From an uncultured bacterium (GTDB lineage: Bacteria; Verrucomicrobiota; Kiritimatiellia; RFP12; UBA1067): a stretch of 57,333 nt of DNA. Below are positions 25,410 through 34,203 of the stretch, piece after piece. The first letter of the stretch is position 1. Every line of letters starts with the position of its first letter. The translations under genes were made by a program, and so were the position numbers. The notes beneath the pieces were generated by a model. The model was not told the DNA's origin, searched no databases, and saw only the letters and a program-made list of their open reading frames with translations. The stretch is from assembly GCA_903935195.1 (NCBI GenBank), contig CAIZQW010000092.1, forward strand, positions 1 through 57,333. Direction: 5' to 3'.

Positions 25410-25436
25410 GTTACCACTCATGGCGTCCTCGCCATG
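25410..25436 (+). repeat. REP unit, intact
   Basis: GTTACC head followed by the perfect stem CATGGCG-TCCT-CGCCATG (25419-25436). It has the same length and stem as the unit at 24364-24390, with one loop difference. Together they flank the RAYT gene. Confidence 0.82.
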
Positions 25437-25481
25437 AAAGAAAGATGATTATTGACGTGCAGACTAAAACACCCTATTCTC

Positions 25482-25509
25482 TTGCATGACAGTTTCGCCT
25501 GTGTATCTT
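25482..25509 (+). promoter_or_regulatory. sigma-70-type promoter for the lipoprotein gene
   Basis: TTGCAT (25482-25487), a 16-bp spacer and TATCTT (25504-25509), about 30 nt before the ATG at 25540, which has an AGAGGA ribosome site. Confidence 0.5.
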
Positions 25510-25539
25510 ACGTGCTGTTTTAAAAGAGGATTAGTAAAC

Positions 25540-26739
25540 ATGAAGACTGAAAGACTTTTGTTGGCGTTGAGCTTAGTCGTATTGCTCTCAGGCTGTTCCA
25601 CCACCCCAACAGGCGAGGGCAACGCAAAGGCGGCGGACACAGGCTATTTCCTCTCTTGGGAGCAGAAGGGGCAGTTGATCGGCAGCGGACGCATTAAGGA
25701 TGCCGAGGGCAACTGGTACGATGTCTGGGTGGTCCCTGGCTATGATGAGCCTGCGCAGGAAACCATGACTTATCTGGGGAAAACCGGCACTGCTTTCGGC
25801 GAATACTTCGGAAGCAAAAAATATAATGACTTGGGCGAGGCGAGCTGGGATGCGCTAACCTGGGGTTTTGATGACTGCATCGATGATTTCATCTTCGAAG
25901 GCCAACCGAAGGCATGGGGTGACTACTGGTCAACCGCAGAGAAGCGAACCAGCAAGCGGGTCTTCGGATGGTGGTTCGCCTACCCCTGGGCCCTTATGGA
26001 AAGCGTTGTGGATCCTGTCGTGCGCATCCCGCTCGGCCTCTGTGGAACCGTGCTGGGAACAGCCGCAGGCGTGGCAATTGTCCCAAGTTACTATGCTCTC
26101 AATTCGACTGTCGAAGGCACTTGGTATCTGACCGTGGATGCGATTCTGCTCCCCACCGTCGCTTGCACCTGGAACACCGTCATCGCCCCGCCCATGGCAT
26201 TAATCGGACAGAAACCGGCTCCTTCGCGGACCGATGGCTTCTGGGTCAAACAGATTACAGCCGAGGAGGCTCTCAAGCCCGCCCAGGCTGTGGATGAACC
26301 CATCAACACAAAAGATATCGAAGCCCTTGCCGCCTGGAGCCGCCTGCTCATGAAGACTGTTCCTCCTTTTGACAAACAGCGCCAGGAGATCCAGCGAAAA
26401 GCTAACGAAGAGCGAAAGGCCAGCTACAAAAAGGAGCAAGAGGAAACAAAGGCTATTAATCAGAAAACAACAGAAGCCATTGAATCCTTGCTCTCTGATC
26501 CAGACCAGAAGGGTCTTCTCGACTATCTTCGGGACCGTAACTTTAATCCGCAACGGACGTCAAAAGCCTTTACGGATCTTCGCCAACATTTTAAAACCGA
26601 ACTCTCTGACGAGGAGATCAACCAGGTCATTCAACTGCTGCAACGTTATGCACCCTCAACAACACCCCAAAAAGCGCCCCTTCGCCCGAAGACAGACCCT
26701 GTAAAACACAGTGTTGAAGTGATTCAGGAAATAAAATAG
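25540..26739 (+). CDS. lipoprotein of unknown function
   Basis: This 399-residue protein has a lipoprotein signal peptide ending in a canonical lipobox (VLLSGC, Cys about residue 18). The middle part is rich in Trp and Gly with hydrophobic stretches (PLGLCGTVLGTAAGVAIVPS) that may insert into a membrane. The C-terminal third is a charged coiled coil (KANEERKASYKKEQEETKAI) ending in a helical domain. Placement in the outer membrane or periplasm is likely. No family was recognised. The start at 25540 is chosen for its ribosome site and signal peptide. Confidence 0.65.
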   Translation: MKTERLLLALSLVVLLSGCSTTPTGEGNAKAADTGYFLSWEQKGQLIGSGRIKDAEGNWYDVWVVPGYDEPAQETMTYLGKTGTAFGEYFGSKKYNDLGEASWDALTWGFDDCIDDFIFEGQPKAWGDYWSTAEKRTSKRVFGWWFAYPWALMESVVDPVVRIPLGLCGTVLGTAAGVAIVPSYYALNSTVEGTWYLTVDAILLPTVACTWNTVIAPPMALIGQKPAPSRTDGFWVKQITAEEALKPAQAVDEPINTKDIEALAAWSRLLMKTVPPFDKQRQEIQRKANEERKASYKKEQEETKAINQKTTEAIESLLSDPDQKGLLDYLRDRNFNPQRTSKAFTDLRQHFKTELSDEEINQVIQLLQRYAPSTTPQKAPLRPKTDPVKHSVEVIQEIK

Positions 26740-26829
26740 GCCCCTTAATCGAAAATTCTATTTTCTGCTTTCAGGCGGTTTTCCAACTCCTAATTGCAAA
26801 GCGCCCCAAAGTATGATAATCTAATGATA

Positions 26830-27636
26830 ATGAAACATTGGAACGTCGAGCGAATTCGGACGAACAAAAAAGGGGAGCGGCTGGCCTGTGTCACGGCATC
26901 CGATTATACGGGTGCACGACTGGCAGACAGTGCAGAAATACCCCTCATATTGGTCGGAGACTCCTTGGGAATGACGGTGCTCGGATTTGAGTCCACCTTG
27001 CCCGTTACTTTGGCGATGATGCTCCATCACACTGCAGCTGTGGTTCGTGGTGTAAAAGATGCCCTTGTCGTTGCAGATATGCCCTTTTTAACTTATCAAG
27101 CCTCTATTCCAGAGGCAATTACCAATGCAGGTCGTTTTTTGCAGGAAGCCGGGGCAGATGCGGTTAAGGTCGAAGGCGGCGCGTTACGCGTAGGTCTCGT
27201 AGAAGCCTTAACCCAGAACGGCATCCCTGTCATGGGGCATATTGGATTAACGCCTCAATCGATCAATCAGATGGGCGGTTACAAGGTGCAGGGCCGTTCT
27301 CAAGCAGCTGCAGAGCAACTGCTTCAAGACGCTTGCATGCTGGAACAGGCCGGCGTGTTCGCCATTGTCCTTGAGTGCATTCCGCCAGACGTAGCTGAAA
27401 AAATTACGGCTGCGCTCTCTATCCCAACGATCGGAATTGGGGCAGGACCTGCATGCGACGGACAAATCCTTGTCATGAACGATCTTCTCGGACTCTCCCT
27501 CCAGCCACCAGCCAAGTTCGTTAAGCAGTACGCCACACTCGCAAAGACGTTGCAGGAGGCTTTTACCACGTACCGCCAGGAGGTCCAGAACAAGACCTTC
27601 CCCGCTAAAGAACACTCTTATGCGCCCCTCACGTGA
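26830..27636 (+). CDS. panB: 3-methyl-2-oxobutanoate hydroxymethyltransferase
   Basis: This roughly 268-residue TIM-barrel enzyme has the PanB signatures: LACVTASDYTGARLADSA, LVGDSLGMTVLGFESTLPVT, VVADMPFLTYQ, GADAVKVEGG, MGHIGLTPQ and IPTIGIGAGPACDGQILVMND. It makes ketopantoate, the first committed step to pantothenate and coenzyme A. It overlaps the KS-like gene by 17 bp, so coenzyme A supply is coupled to a phosphopantetheine-dependent pathway. The start may be 26824 or 26830; neither has a ribosome site. Confidence 0.92.
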   Translation: MKHWNVERIRTNKKGERLACVTASDYTGARLADSAEIPLILVGDSLGMTVLGFESTLPVTLAMMLHHTAAVVRGVKDALVVADMPFLTYQASIPEAITNAGRFLQEAGADAVKVEGGALRVGLVEALTQNGIPVMGHIGLTPQSINQMGGYKVQGRSQAAAEQLLQDACMLEQAGVFAIVLECIPPDVAEKITAALSIPTIGIGAGPACDGQILVMNDLLGLSLQPPAKFVKQYATLAKTLQEAFTTYRQEVQNKTFPAKEHSYAPLT

Positions 27637-29023
27637 AGATATTGTCATCACTGGGCTCTCCTGCCGTTTTGCAGACTCACCAGATCCCGCCACCTTCTGG
27701 AGGAATCTCCTGCAAAGGCGGTGTCTATTTAGCCCTTTACCACCAACAGACACGACCAGCTGTCCAAATCTGTTCGACCGCCCCTACCCCTCTGTCTGCG
27801 CCCAACTGAATGAGCTCTTCTCGTGTAATACAGCGGATCAATACTTCAAGCGCGAGATCACAGCAGGTGAAAATCCAGCTCTCTATTTCATGCTCCAGCT
27901 TGTGATGGATGCCCTGCGCGACAGCGGATGTTCCATCAACAGCCTTCCCACAGACCGTATTTCGCTTCGCATGGGGTATGCGCCCCCCTTCAATACCGCT
28001 GCAGTGAATTGGCTCCAACACTCCTTTGTTCTGGATCAGACAATCGGCATCCTCCAAAAATTCTTTCCCAATGCCCTCGCAGACCAAGTCGAAACGATTC
28101 GTGCCCAACTGAGCGCCTCACTTCCCAAACCCGATGTCTATGCCTTTATGTCCTCTTTTGGGTCGTCCGTCGCGACCTGGTCAGCCCACCTGCTGGGCTT
28201 CGCAGGTCCTGCAACCACCATCGAATGTGGTGCGCTCTCTGCTCACCAGTCCTTCCAGCAGGCGATCGACGACCTCTTGATGCGACGTTCCGACATCGCA
28301 GTAACGGGTGCCATTCAGCCTCCGCTGATGCGTCCCTTCCTTCAAGGACTCGCCGGGCCCATCACCTTCTCCCGGGGCAAAACATTGATGCCCTTCAGCA
28401 GGGAGTCGGACGGTACCCTCCCTGGCGAGGGCGGCGCTGTCTTTATCTTGAAACGGCTGAAGGATGCCGAGCGCGACAACGACCGTATCTACGCCATCAT
28501 CAAGAGTCCAGAACTCGTTGCAGCCTCTCTGGACCATCATCGCACCGTGCCCCTCGCACCTGAGCGCCTGTTAAGGGTTATCACCCGTTCGCTCCAGCGA
28601 GCCCAACTTTCCCCAGAGTCCCTCACGTATATCGAAGCCCATGGCGTCGGCATTCCTCAGATTGACCAAGTTGAACTGAACACCTGGCTCGAGACATTAG
28701 GTGACCGAAAGGCAAACCAACCCCTGATCGGGATTGGCGCGGTCAAGGGTAACATCGGACATACGCTCATGGCCGCAGGTGCGGCTTCACTCTTGAAGGC
28801 GACGCTCGCCGTCTACCACCGTGTCCTGCCGCCGAACGTCCAGATTGAAAAGCCTTATCCTCGGCTCTCTTCCGCAAAGTCACCTCTCTATCTCCTGGAC
28901 GAAGCGAGACCCTGGCTACGGGGAGGCAGAGACAAGCTACGCCGGGCCGCTGTGCCCACCGTTGACTTTACAGGGAGTTGCGGCATGACCGTCATCGAAG
29001 AGTACACAGGAGGTAATGCATGA
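27620..29023 (+). CDS. ketosynthase-like protein with altered active site (CLF/KS-like)
   Basis: This 467-residue thiolase-fold protein resembles KS domains of type I polyketide or PUFA synthases. The histidine motifs are intact: EAHGVGIPQIDQVE (His341) and KGNIGHTLMAAG (Lys376, His381). The nucleophile region reads GPATTIECGALSAHQSF. Aligned without gaps to GPSVTVDTACSSSL, the catalytic Cys becomes Ala205, although Cys203 sits two residues earlier. It is therefore probably a chain-length-factor-like or decarboxylating subunit rather than a condensing enzyme. It overlaps panB by 17 bp and the AT-DH-PPTase gene by 4 bp (ATGA). Confidence 0.75.
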   Translation: MRPSREDIVITGLSCRFADSPDPATFWRNLLQRRCLFSPLPPTDTTSCPNLFDRPYPSVCAQLNELFSCNTADQYFKREITAGENPALYFMLQLVMDALRDSGCSINSLPTDRISLRMGYAPPFNTAAVNWLQHSFVLDQTIGILQKFFPNALADQVETIRAQLSASLPKPDVYAFMSSFGSSVATWSAHLLGFAGPATTIECGALSAHQSFQQAIDDLLMRRSDIAVTGAIQPPLMRPFLQGLAGPITFSRGKTLMPFSRESDGTLPGEGGAVFILKRLKDAERDNDRIYAIIKSPELVAASLDHHRTVPLAPERLLRVITRSLQRAQLSPESLTYIEAHGVGIPQIDQVELNTWLETLGDRKANQPLIGIGAVKGNIGHTLMAAGAASLLKATLAVYHRVLPPNVQIEKPYPRLSSAKSPLYLLDEARPWLRGGRDKLRRAAVPTVDFTGSCGMTVIEEYTGGNA

Positions 29024-32000
29024 ACCGTCAGCATCTCTCCGACCTCTTTGAAACCGAACTTTTCTTGCTCGGGGGAGACGATGAAGCCTCCCTCATTGAA
29101 GAAGTGGGGAGAGTCCAATATCTTACCGAGCATGTAACTGGCATCTCCCTGCAGGATCTCGCCTACACCTGTGCGACACGCGCACTCAAGAAGCCGACGA
29201 TCGTCGCCATCGTGGCTGCGACGCGCCAAGACCTGTGCGAACGCCTGACCTTAGCTCACAAAAAACTCTCCGACAGCGCTGGACGAATCCGTGACAAGAG
29301 CGGCACCTACTATTTCAGGGAGCCACTCGCGCCGAAGGGCCGCATCGCGTTTTTATTCCCTGGCGTTATGTCCTTTTATCCAGACATGCTACGCGATGTG
29401 AACCTGGCTTTTGAAACCTGCCGAGAAGCCTTTGATGAATTAGAGGAGGGCGTCGAAGGAAACTCTGAGAATTTCGTTCCGTCCGACTTCATCTTTCCGC
29501 CTGCTGCCTGTTACCGTTCCGATACCTCTGCTTTCGCTGCCGAGGCCTTTGCCGAATCCTTCATTGCCAGCCACATCGCCAATACCGCCCTCTATCGCCT
29601 GATGATCTCCTTGGGCATAGTACCGGGTGGCCTCTTGGGGTTCAGCGGCGGGGACTTCTGTGCCTTCGAAGCTGCGGGCGTCTTTGGAAAATTGTCACGC
29701 TCCAAACGCGTGGCCTTCCTGCGCGAGGGCTACGAGATGCTGACCAATGTCTCCCAGCGGGAGGACCTCCCCCAGTGCCTCATGTTCGCAGTCATGGATG
29801 CCACGCGCGAGCTACTCGAATCACTACTCGCCGCACACCCCGGACGCCTTGAAATCACAGCCTACTACAGTCCTCGTCAACAGGCTATTGCCATCTCCCC
29901 GGAAATTCAACAGCAGGTCCTCGATGCCCTCCATGCCGCACATGCGAAGACCATGCCCCTGCCGCTGATCCGTCCCTTCAATACCCCGTGGTGCGCGAAG
30001 GTGCTCCCCATCATCCAGCAATTTTTGTCCCACTGGGCCCGCCACTCCCCTAAAATACCGATCTATTCCTGTGCAACCGCCGCATCCATCCCAACCCGCT
30101 CCCGCGATATTCTTCAGCACATCGGCGATCAGTGGAACGAACCTATCCGCTTGGAGGAGACCATTCAGCGGATGCATGCTGATGGTTATCGCATTTTCAT
30201 CGAGGTGGGAGTCAGAGGCAATCTCACCACAGCGGTCAGCGAAATCCTGAAAGGGAAGGACCATCAGGCTGTCGCACTCAACCGCATCCACCGCTCAGGC
30301 ATCACGCAACTGAACCATGCGCTGGGATTGCTGGCCGCGCAGGGAGTCCCCTTGGATCTGACGGCCCTCCATCGCAACCGTCATTCACGATTAATCGCCT
30401 TTGACCAGCCCCTCCTCCACACTGAAATGCCGCGCCTTCAGCGTCTCGCTTCTGAATACCCTGCGATGTCAGCCTTCTCGTCCACCCTCGACGCAACCCC
30501 ATCTGTTGCGCCCAAAGCTTCCGTGGACACTATTCGCAAAAACCTACCGGACATCGGCGAACGCAAGCACTTCTCGTTTGGCGCAGACTTTCCATTACTG
30601 GCCAACGCCGATATCCTTGAAGAACAGCCGGGCATCCTGCTCGAAGTTTCCAAGGTGCTGACCCTCATGGAGTATCCCTTCTTGGCTGACTACTCCATCG
30701 GCACCCACCAGCTCTCTTTTGCAGACCCGAGCTTAAAGGGTCTCCCGATCCTCTCCCTTCCCTCTGGACTCGAACTCATGGCTGAGGCAGCCCGTAAGCT
30801 TGTGCCCCGAACACGCGTTGCAGAAGTTGACCACCTTCGCACGCAACGGTGGATCGGGCTTGACCATGAGGGCGTCTGCGTCAAGATCCGTGCGGAGCGC
30901 ATCTCATGGAGTGACCCCCGTTACACAGCGATCAAGGTTCAACTCCGTGACGACGCCCCCAATAGTTCGTATACGTGGCCAGTGATGGAGGCTACGATTC
31001 TGCTGACCAGTTCAACCACTGTCACCCTCCCGCCTGCCCATCCCCCACCCCTGACCAATCCACGCCAGGTCAACTGGTCAGGACAAGAGATCTACCCCGA
31101 ACGCCTTTTCCACGGACAGCGCCTGCGCCTAGTCCGTCATGTAGATCTCTGGAGCGAGGACGGTGTTGACTTTGAGCTCGAGGTCCCCGCCCGCGCCGAT
31201 GCTGTCACCTACACCCGTATGCCGCTCTTCTCCGTCTGGCCGCTCTTGCTCGATGTCATCACCTCCAGCTTTGCGCTCTGGCGGTCACACGATAAGTTTC
31301 CAAGCACCGTCTCTGTACCTTTCCGTGCGCGCCGTATCCTCTTCCACGCCTCAACCTTCACCGAAGGCACACGGCTGCGTGGCTACTTCCGGCTGAACTC
31401 TGTCACTCCGCGTTCGCATGTCGCAGACATCCAAGTCTCGGACGGAAATGGCAACCTGCTCATCGAAATGAAGGGCTGGGAAGAGATCTGCGAGCGGGTG
31501 CCCGACGAATATCATAAATACATTCTCAAACCCGCTGAGCGTTTCTTGTCACAGGAGCTCCCGCTCGCCTTGCTGGGCAATCCCGCTTCACCGGTTGCCA
31601 CGGCTGTGATCACTGATATGCCCATCAAGATCCTAGAGGCCAATCAGGAACTCTGGCTCAAGGCAATCGGCCATGTGCTGCTCTCCAAGTCAGAGCGCGA
31701 GGAATGGATGGATATGCAGGGGTCGACCTTGCGACGCGCCGAATGGCTTTTTGGACGCGCCACCGCGAAGGAGGCTGTCCGGCGTTACCTCCAGAAGTAT
31801 CAGCTCTCCCACTGGACCTCGGCCGACATCCAGATCTGGGCTGACGACGCAGGGAAGCCCAATGCCATCGGCCCTTGGCGTGATGTGCTGAGAGCTTCGA
31901 AGCTGGACATCTCAATTGCGCACACGTCTAAGCTGATCGTGGCTGCCGCAGCTGCCAATGCGCGTATCGGCATTGATATTGAGGCTGTGGGACGCGACCT

Positions 32001-32328
32001 CTCCGAAGACTTTTCCAATGGCGTCTTCACGCCGGAAGAGATGGAGCTGGCCGCCAATGTCCGCGAGAGCCCAACCGCCATGCTCAAGTTCTGGTGCGCG
32101 AAAGAGGCCATCTCCAAGGCGCTCGGCACTGGCATTCGCTACAGTCCGCGCGACCTGCACATTGTCGCTGTGGACGAAGAGAAAAATTGCGTCCATATTG
32201 AACTGCTCGGCCAGTGGCTCGACAGCTTCAAGCAATTCAAAGGTCGCAAGAACATTGTTTATATTAATGTCTATGCAGGCCACGCCTTTGCCTCCTGTAT
32301 CTTCTCAAACACGCTGTTTGGAGATTAG
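29020..32328 (+). CDS. acyltransferase - dehydratase-like - phosphopantetheinyl transferase fusion
   Basis: This 1102-residue protein starts with a KS-AT-linker-like segment. An acyltransferase follows: FLFPGVMSFYPDML, then GFSGGD with Ser209 in place of the usual GHSxGE. Residues roughly 500-830 are a double-hotdog dehydratase-like region (PFLADYSIG, LFHGQRLRL, PLLLDVITSS) in which the usual His is Tyr558 while Asp745 is kept. The C-terminus (880-1102) is a Sfp-type PPTase with IGIDIE (984-988) and FWCAKEAISKA (Lys1028, Glu1029). No acyl-carrier domain is present. A PPTase tail is known from PUFA and enediyne synthases. A GGAGG ribosome site precedes the start. Confidence 0.78.
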   Translation: MNRQHLSDLFETELFLLGGDDEASLIEEVGRVQYLTEHVTGISLQDLAYTCATRALKKPTIVAIVAATRQDLCERLTLAHKKLSDSAGRIRDKSGTYYFREPLAPKGRIAFLFPGVMSFYPDMLRDVNLAFETCREAFDELEEGVEGNSENFVPSDFIFPPAACYRSDTSAFAAEAFAESFIASHIANTALYRLMISLGIVPGGLLGFSGGDFCAFEAAGVFGKLSRSKRVAFLREGYEMLTNVSQREDLPQCLMFAVMDATRELLESLLAAHPGRLEITAYYSPRQQAIAISPEIQQQVLDALHAAHAKTMPLPLIRPFNTPWCAKVLPIIQQFLSHWARHSPKIPIYSCATAASIPTRSRDILQHIGDQWNEPIRLEETIQRMHADGYRIFIEVGVRGNLTTAVSEILKGKDHQAVALNRIHRSGITQLNHALGLLAAQGVPLDLTALHRNRHSRLIAFDQPLLHTEMPRLQRLASEYPAMSAFSSTLDATPSVAPKASVDTIRKNLPDIGERKHFSFGADFPLLANADILEEQPGILLEVSKVLTLMEYPFLADYSIGTHQLSFADPSLKGLPILSLPSGLELMAEAARKLVPRTRVAEVDHLRTQRWIGLDHEGVCVKIRAERISWSDPRYTAIKVQLRDDAPNSSYTWPVMEATILLTSSTTVTLPPAHPPPLTNPRQVNWSGQEIYPERLFHGQRLRLVRHVDLWSEDGVDFELEVPARADAVTYTRMPLFSVWPLLLDVITSSFALWRSHDKFPSTVSVPFRARRILFHASTFTEGTRLRGYFRLNSVTPRSHVADIQVSDGNGNLLIEMKGWEEICERVPDEYHKYILKPAERFLSQELPLALLGNPASPVATAVITDMPIKILEANQELWLKAIGHVLLSKSEREEWMDMQGSTLRRAEWLFGRATAKEAVRRYLQKYQLSHWTSADIQIWADDAGKPNAIGPWRDVLRASKLDISIAHTSKLIVAAAAANARIGIDIEAVGRDLSEDFSNGVFTPEEMELAANVRESPTAMLKFWCAKEAISKALGTGIRYSPRDLHIVAVDEEKNCVHIELLGQWLDSFKQFKGRKNIVYINVYAGHAFASCIFSNTLFGD

Positions 32329-32356
32329 ACTCCCCAAGCGAGCCGATACGCTCAAG

Positions 32357-32485
32357 GGAATAATGGAATGTTGGAATATTGGGGAACATCATCAATACCT
32401 TAGACGAGCAGACGCTCGTCCCTCCCGGGGGTACACTCTTATATCCTCCCATCATTCCAGTATTCCATTGTTTCACCATTCCAAT
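32357..32485. repeat. composite inverted-repeat spacer element, copy 3
   Basis: Left arm AATGGAATGTTGGAATATT (32362-32380) and right arm with CATTCCAGTATTCCATTG (32453-32470) flank a perfect hairpin GACGAGC-AGAC-GCTCGTC (32403-32420). It lies after the PPTase fusion gene, in a 295-bp spacer, and may end that transcript. Confidence 0.7.
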
Positions 32486-32623
32486 CTCATTTCTTTAAAC
32501 ACAAAACTAACATTCAACTTATAATCGCCAAACATCCATTTACTATTCTTATCGCATATCAAGGAGATAATCGGTGTTTTCGTAGGTAAGAAACACACTC
32601 CCTGAGACCGATAAAGGAGGCAC

Positions 32624-34105
32624 ATGAAAAGAGCGTTGATTATTATGGCAAGCCTGGTTGCTCTCGTGGCAACAGCCCAAGATACAGCGAAGAAGGCCTC
32701 TGACGTAAGCGCCCCCAAGAAGGAGAGCGCCACCCCTGCTGTGGCTGTGATCAAGGATGAAAGCTTCATTAAACTCGATGGTGGTGCTGATATCCGCTCA
32801 CGATACGACTGGTACGACAACCTCCCCAACAGTGACGGCGCGATCAGTCATGCCTACGCAAGTTATTACCGCCAGCGCACCCGCGTCTGGGGTTCTGCAA
32901 CAGCTGGCGACTATGGACTCTACCTCCGTCTGGCCAATGAGTTCAGGGAATACGACAACTATGATCCCTCGATCAATTACAACCGCTTCCCGGATCAGCT
33001 CTTCGTTGATAACATCTATCTGGACTTCAAAAACTTGCTTTATGATCGCGTAGACCTGCGGATCGGACGTCAGGACCTGAAGTACGGCGCTGGACGCGTC
33101 ATCTCAGACGGAACACCTGCCGATGGTAGCCGTTCAGAATACTTTGATGCGATTAAGCTGACCGTTCGGGTCACAGATAAAACCTCGGGTGACTTCTTTG
33201 CCATGTACACCAAGCCCGTGGATAACTTTCTCACCATCGGCGACGCGGATGGCCAGAACTACAATCTCAACGGTTACGACGGTGCCGTGGGGCCGGGCAA
33301 GGATGATAATCTGACGGAATGGGGTGTCGGCACCTACTGGACGATCAAGGAGTATAAGGAGTGCCCACTCGATCTCTATGCACTCTATAAGGATGAGTCT
33401 ACATGGCGAGTAAAGGGAGCCCAGGCAAAAACCATTCCTGGTCGCCAGTATGCCACTCTGGGCGCACGCATCACGCCTCAGTTTACGGATAACATCTCTG
33501 GCGAACTCGAAGGGGCTTATCAGTTCGGCAGAACGAGCGACAATGACGGCCAGAATATTAGCGAGCAGGCGATCAATGCCTACATGCTTTACGGTGGCTT
33601 GAGCTATAAGACCAAAGAGACCACGCTCAAGCCCTACATCACCCTCGCGGCGCTCTACCTCTCGGGTGATGACAAGGGTTCGAAATACAACGACAATACG
33701 GCCAATGAATCCGTCACAGGTTGGAATTCACCTTACGGCCGGGCGACCCTTATCGGCGAGCTGCCCGTCAAGATGTATGGTTCCAGCTACCGTTGGTCGA
33801 ACCTCATCTATCCCCATATCGAACCTGGCTGTGAACCCTTCAAGGGGCACAAGTTCAAAATCCAGACAGGCCCCATGTTCGCGGAGAAAAACGATTGCGC
33901 GACCAATGACAATGGCGATCTCTACCGCGGCTGGTTCACCCAGGCCAGGTATGAAGCCACTTTGCTAAAAGAGATCATCGGGAAGCGTGGTGCTGTCAAG
34001 ACTGCCGTGCAGCTTGAACACATGGCGTATGGCGACTATTACGAAAACGCCACGAACCCTGATCAAGGCTTTTACGCCCGTGTTGAAGTCGGTATGTCCT
34101 TCTAG
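32624..34105 (+). CDS. outer-membrane beta-barrel porin, alginate-export-like
   Basis: This 493-residue protein has a signal peptide (residues 1-18), then alternating amphipathic strands rich in Tyr, Asp and Gly and a terminal Phe typical of outer-membrane barrels. IRSRYDWYDN, RIGRQDLKYGAGRVISDG and a final YARVEVGMSF resemble the alginate-export (AlgE-like) porin family common in PVC and Bacteroidetes genomes. It is probably a passive pore for anionic or neutral solutes. A strong AGGAGG ribosome site precedes the ATG. It is monocistronic and ends at a bidirectional terminator. Confidence 0.75.
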   Translation: MKRALIIMASLVALVATAQDTAKKASDVSAPKKESATPAVAVIKDESFIKLDGGADIRSRYDWYDNLPNSDGAISHAYASYYRQRTRVWGSATAGDYGLYLRLANEFREYDNYDPSINYNRFPDQLFVDNIYLDFKNLLYDRVDLRIGRQDLKYGAGRVISDGTPADGSRSEYFDAIKLTVRVTDKTSGDFFAMYTKPVDNFLTIGDADGQNYNLNGYDGAVGPGKDDNLTEWGVGTYWTIKEYKECPLDLYALYKDESTWRVKGAQAKTIPGRQYATLGARITPQFTDNISGELEGAYQFGRTSDNDGQNISEQAINAYMLYGGLSYKTKETTLKPYITLAALYLSGDDKGSKYNDNTANESVTGWNSPYGRATLIGELPVKMYGSSYRWSNLIYPHIEPGCEPFKGHKFKIQTGPMFAEKNDCATNDNGDLYRGWFTQARYEATLLKEIIGKRGAVKTAVQLEHMAYGDYYENATNPDQGFYARVEVGMSF

Positions 34106-34133
34106 CCGGCAGACGACCTTTTCATAAAAAAAG

Positions 34134-34161
34134 ACGCTCCGTGAGAACGGCGCGTTTTTTT
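34134..34161. terminator. bidirectional intrinsic terminator
   Basis: Stem ACGCTCCGT/ACGGCGCGT (34134-34142, 34147-34155) with GAGA loop and one mismatch, flanked by A-rich and T-rich runs. It serves the porin gene on plus and the hydrogenase operon on minus. Confidence 0.8.
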
Positions 34162-34203
34162 ATTTATTTTTTCGTGTATCCCAAGCAAGCACAGGATAAT
34201 CGC

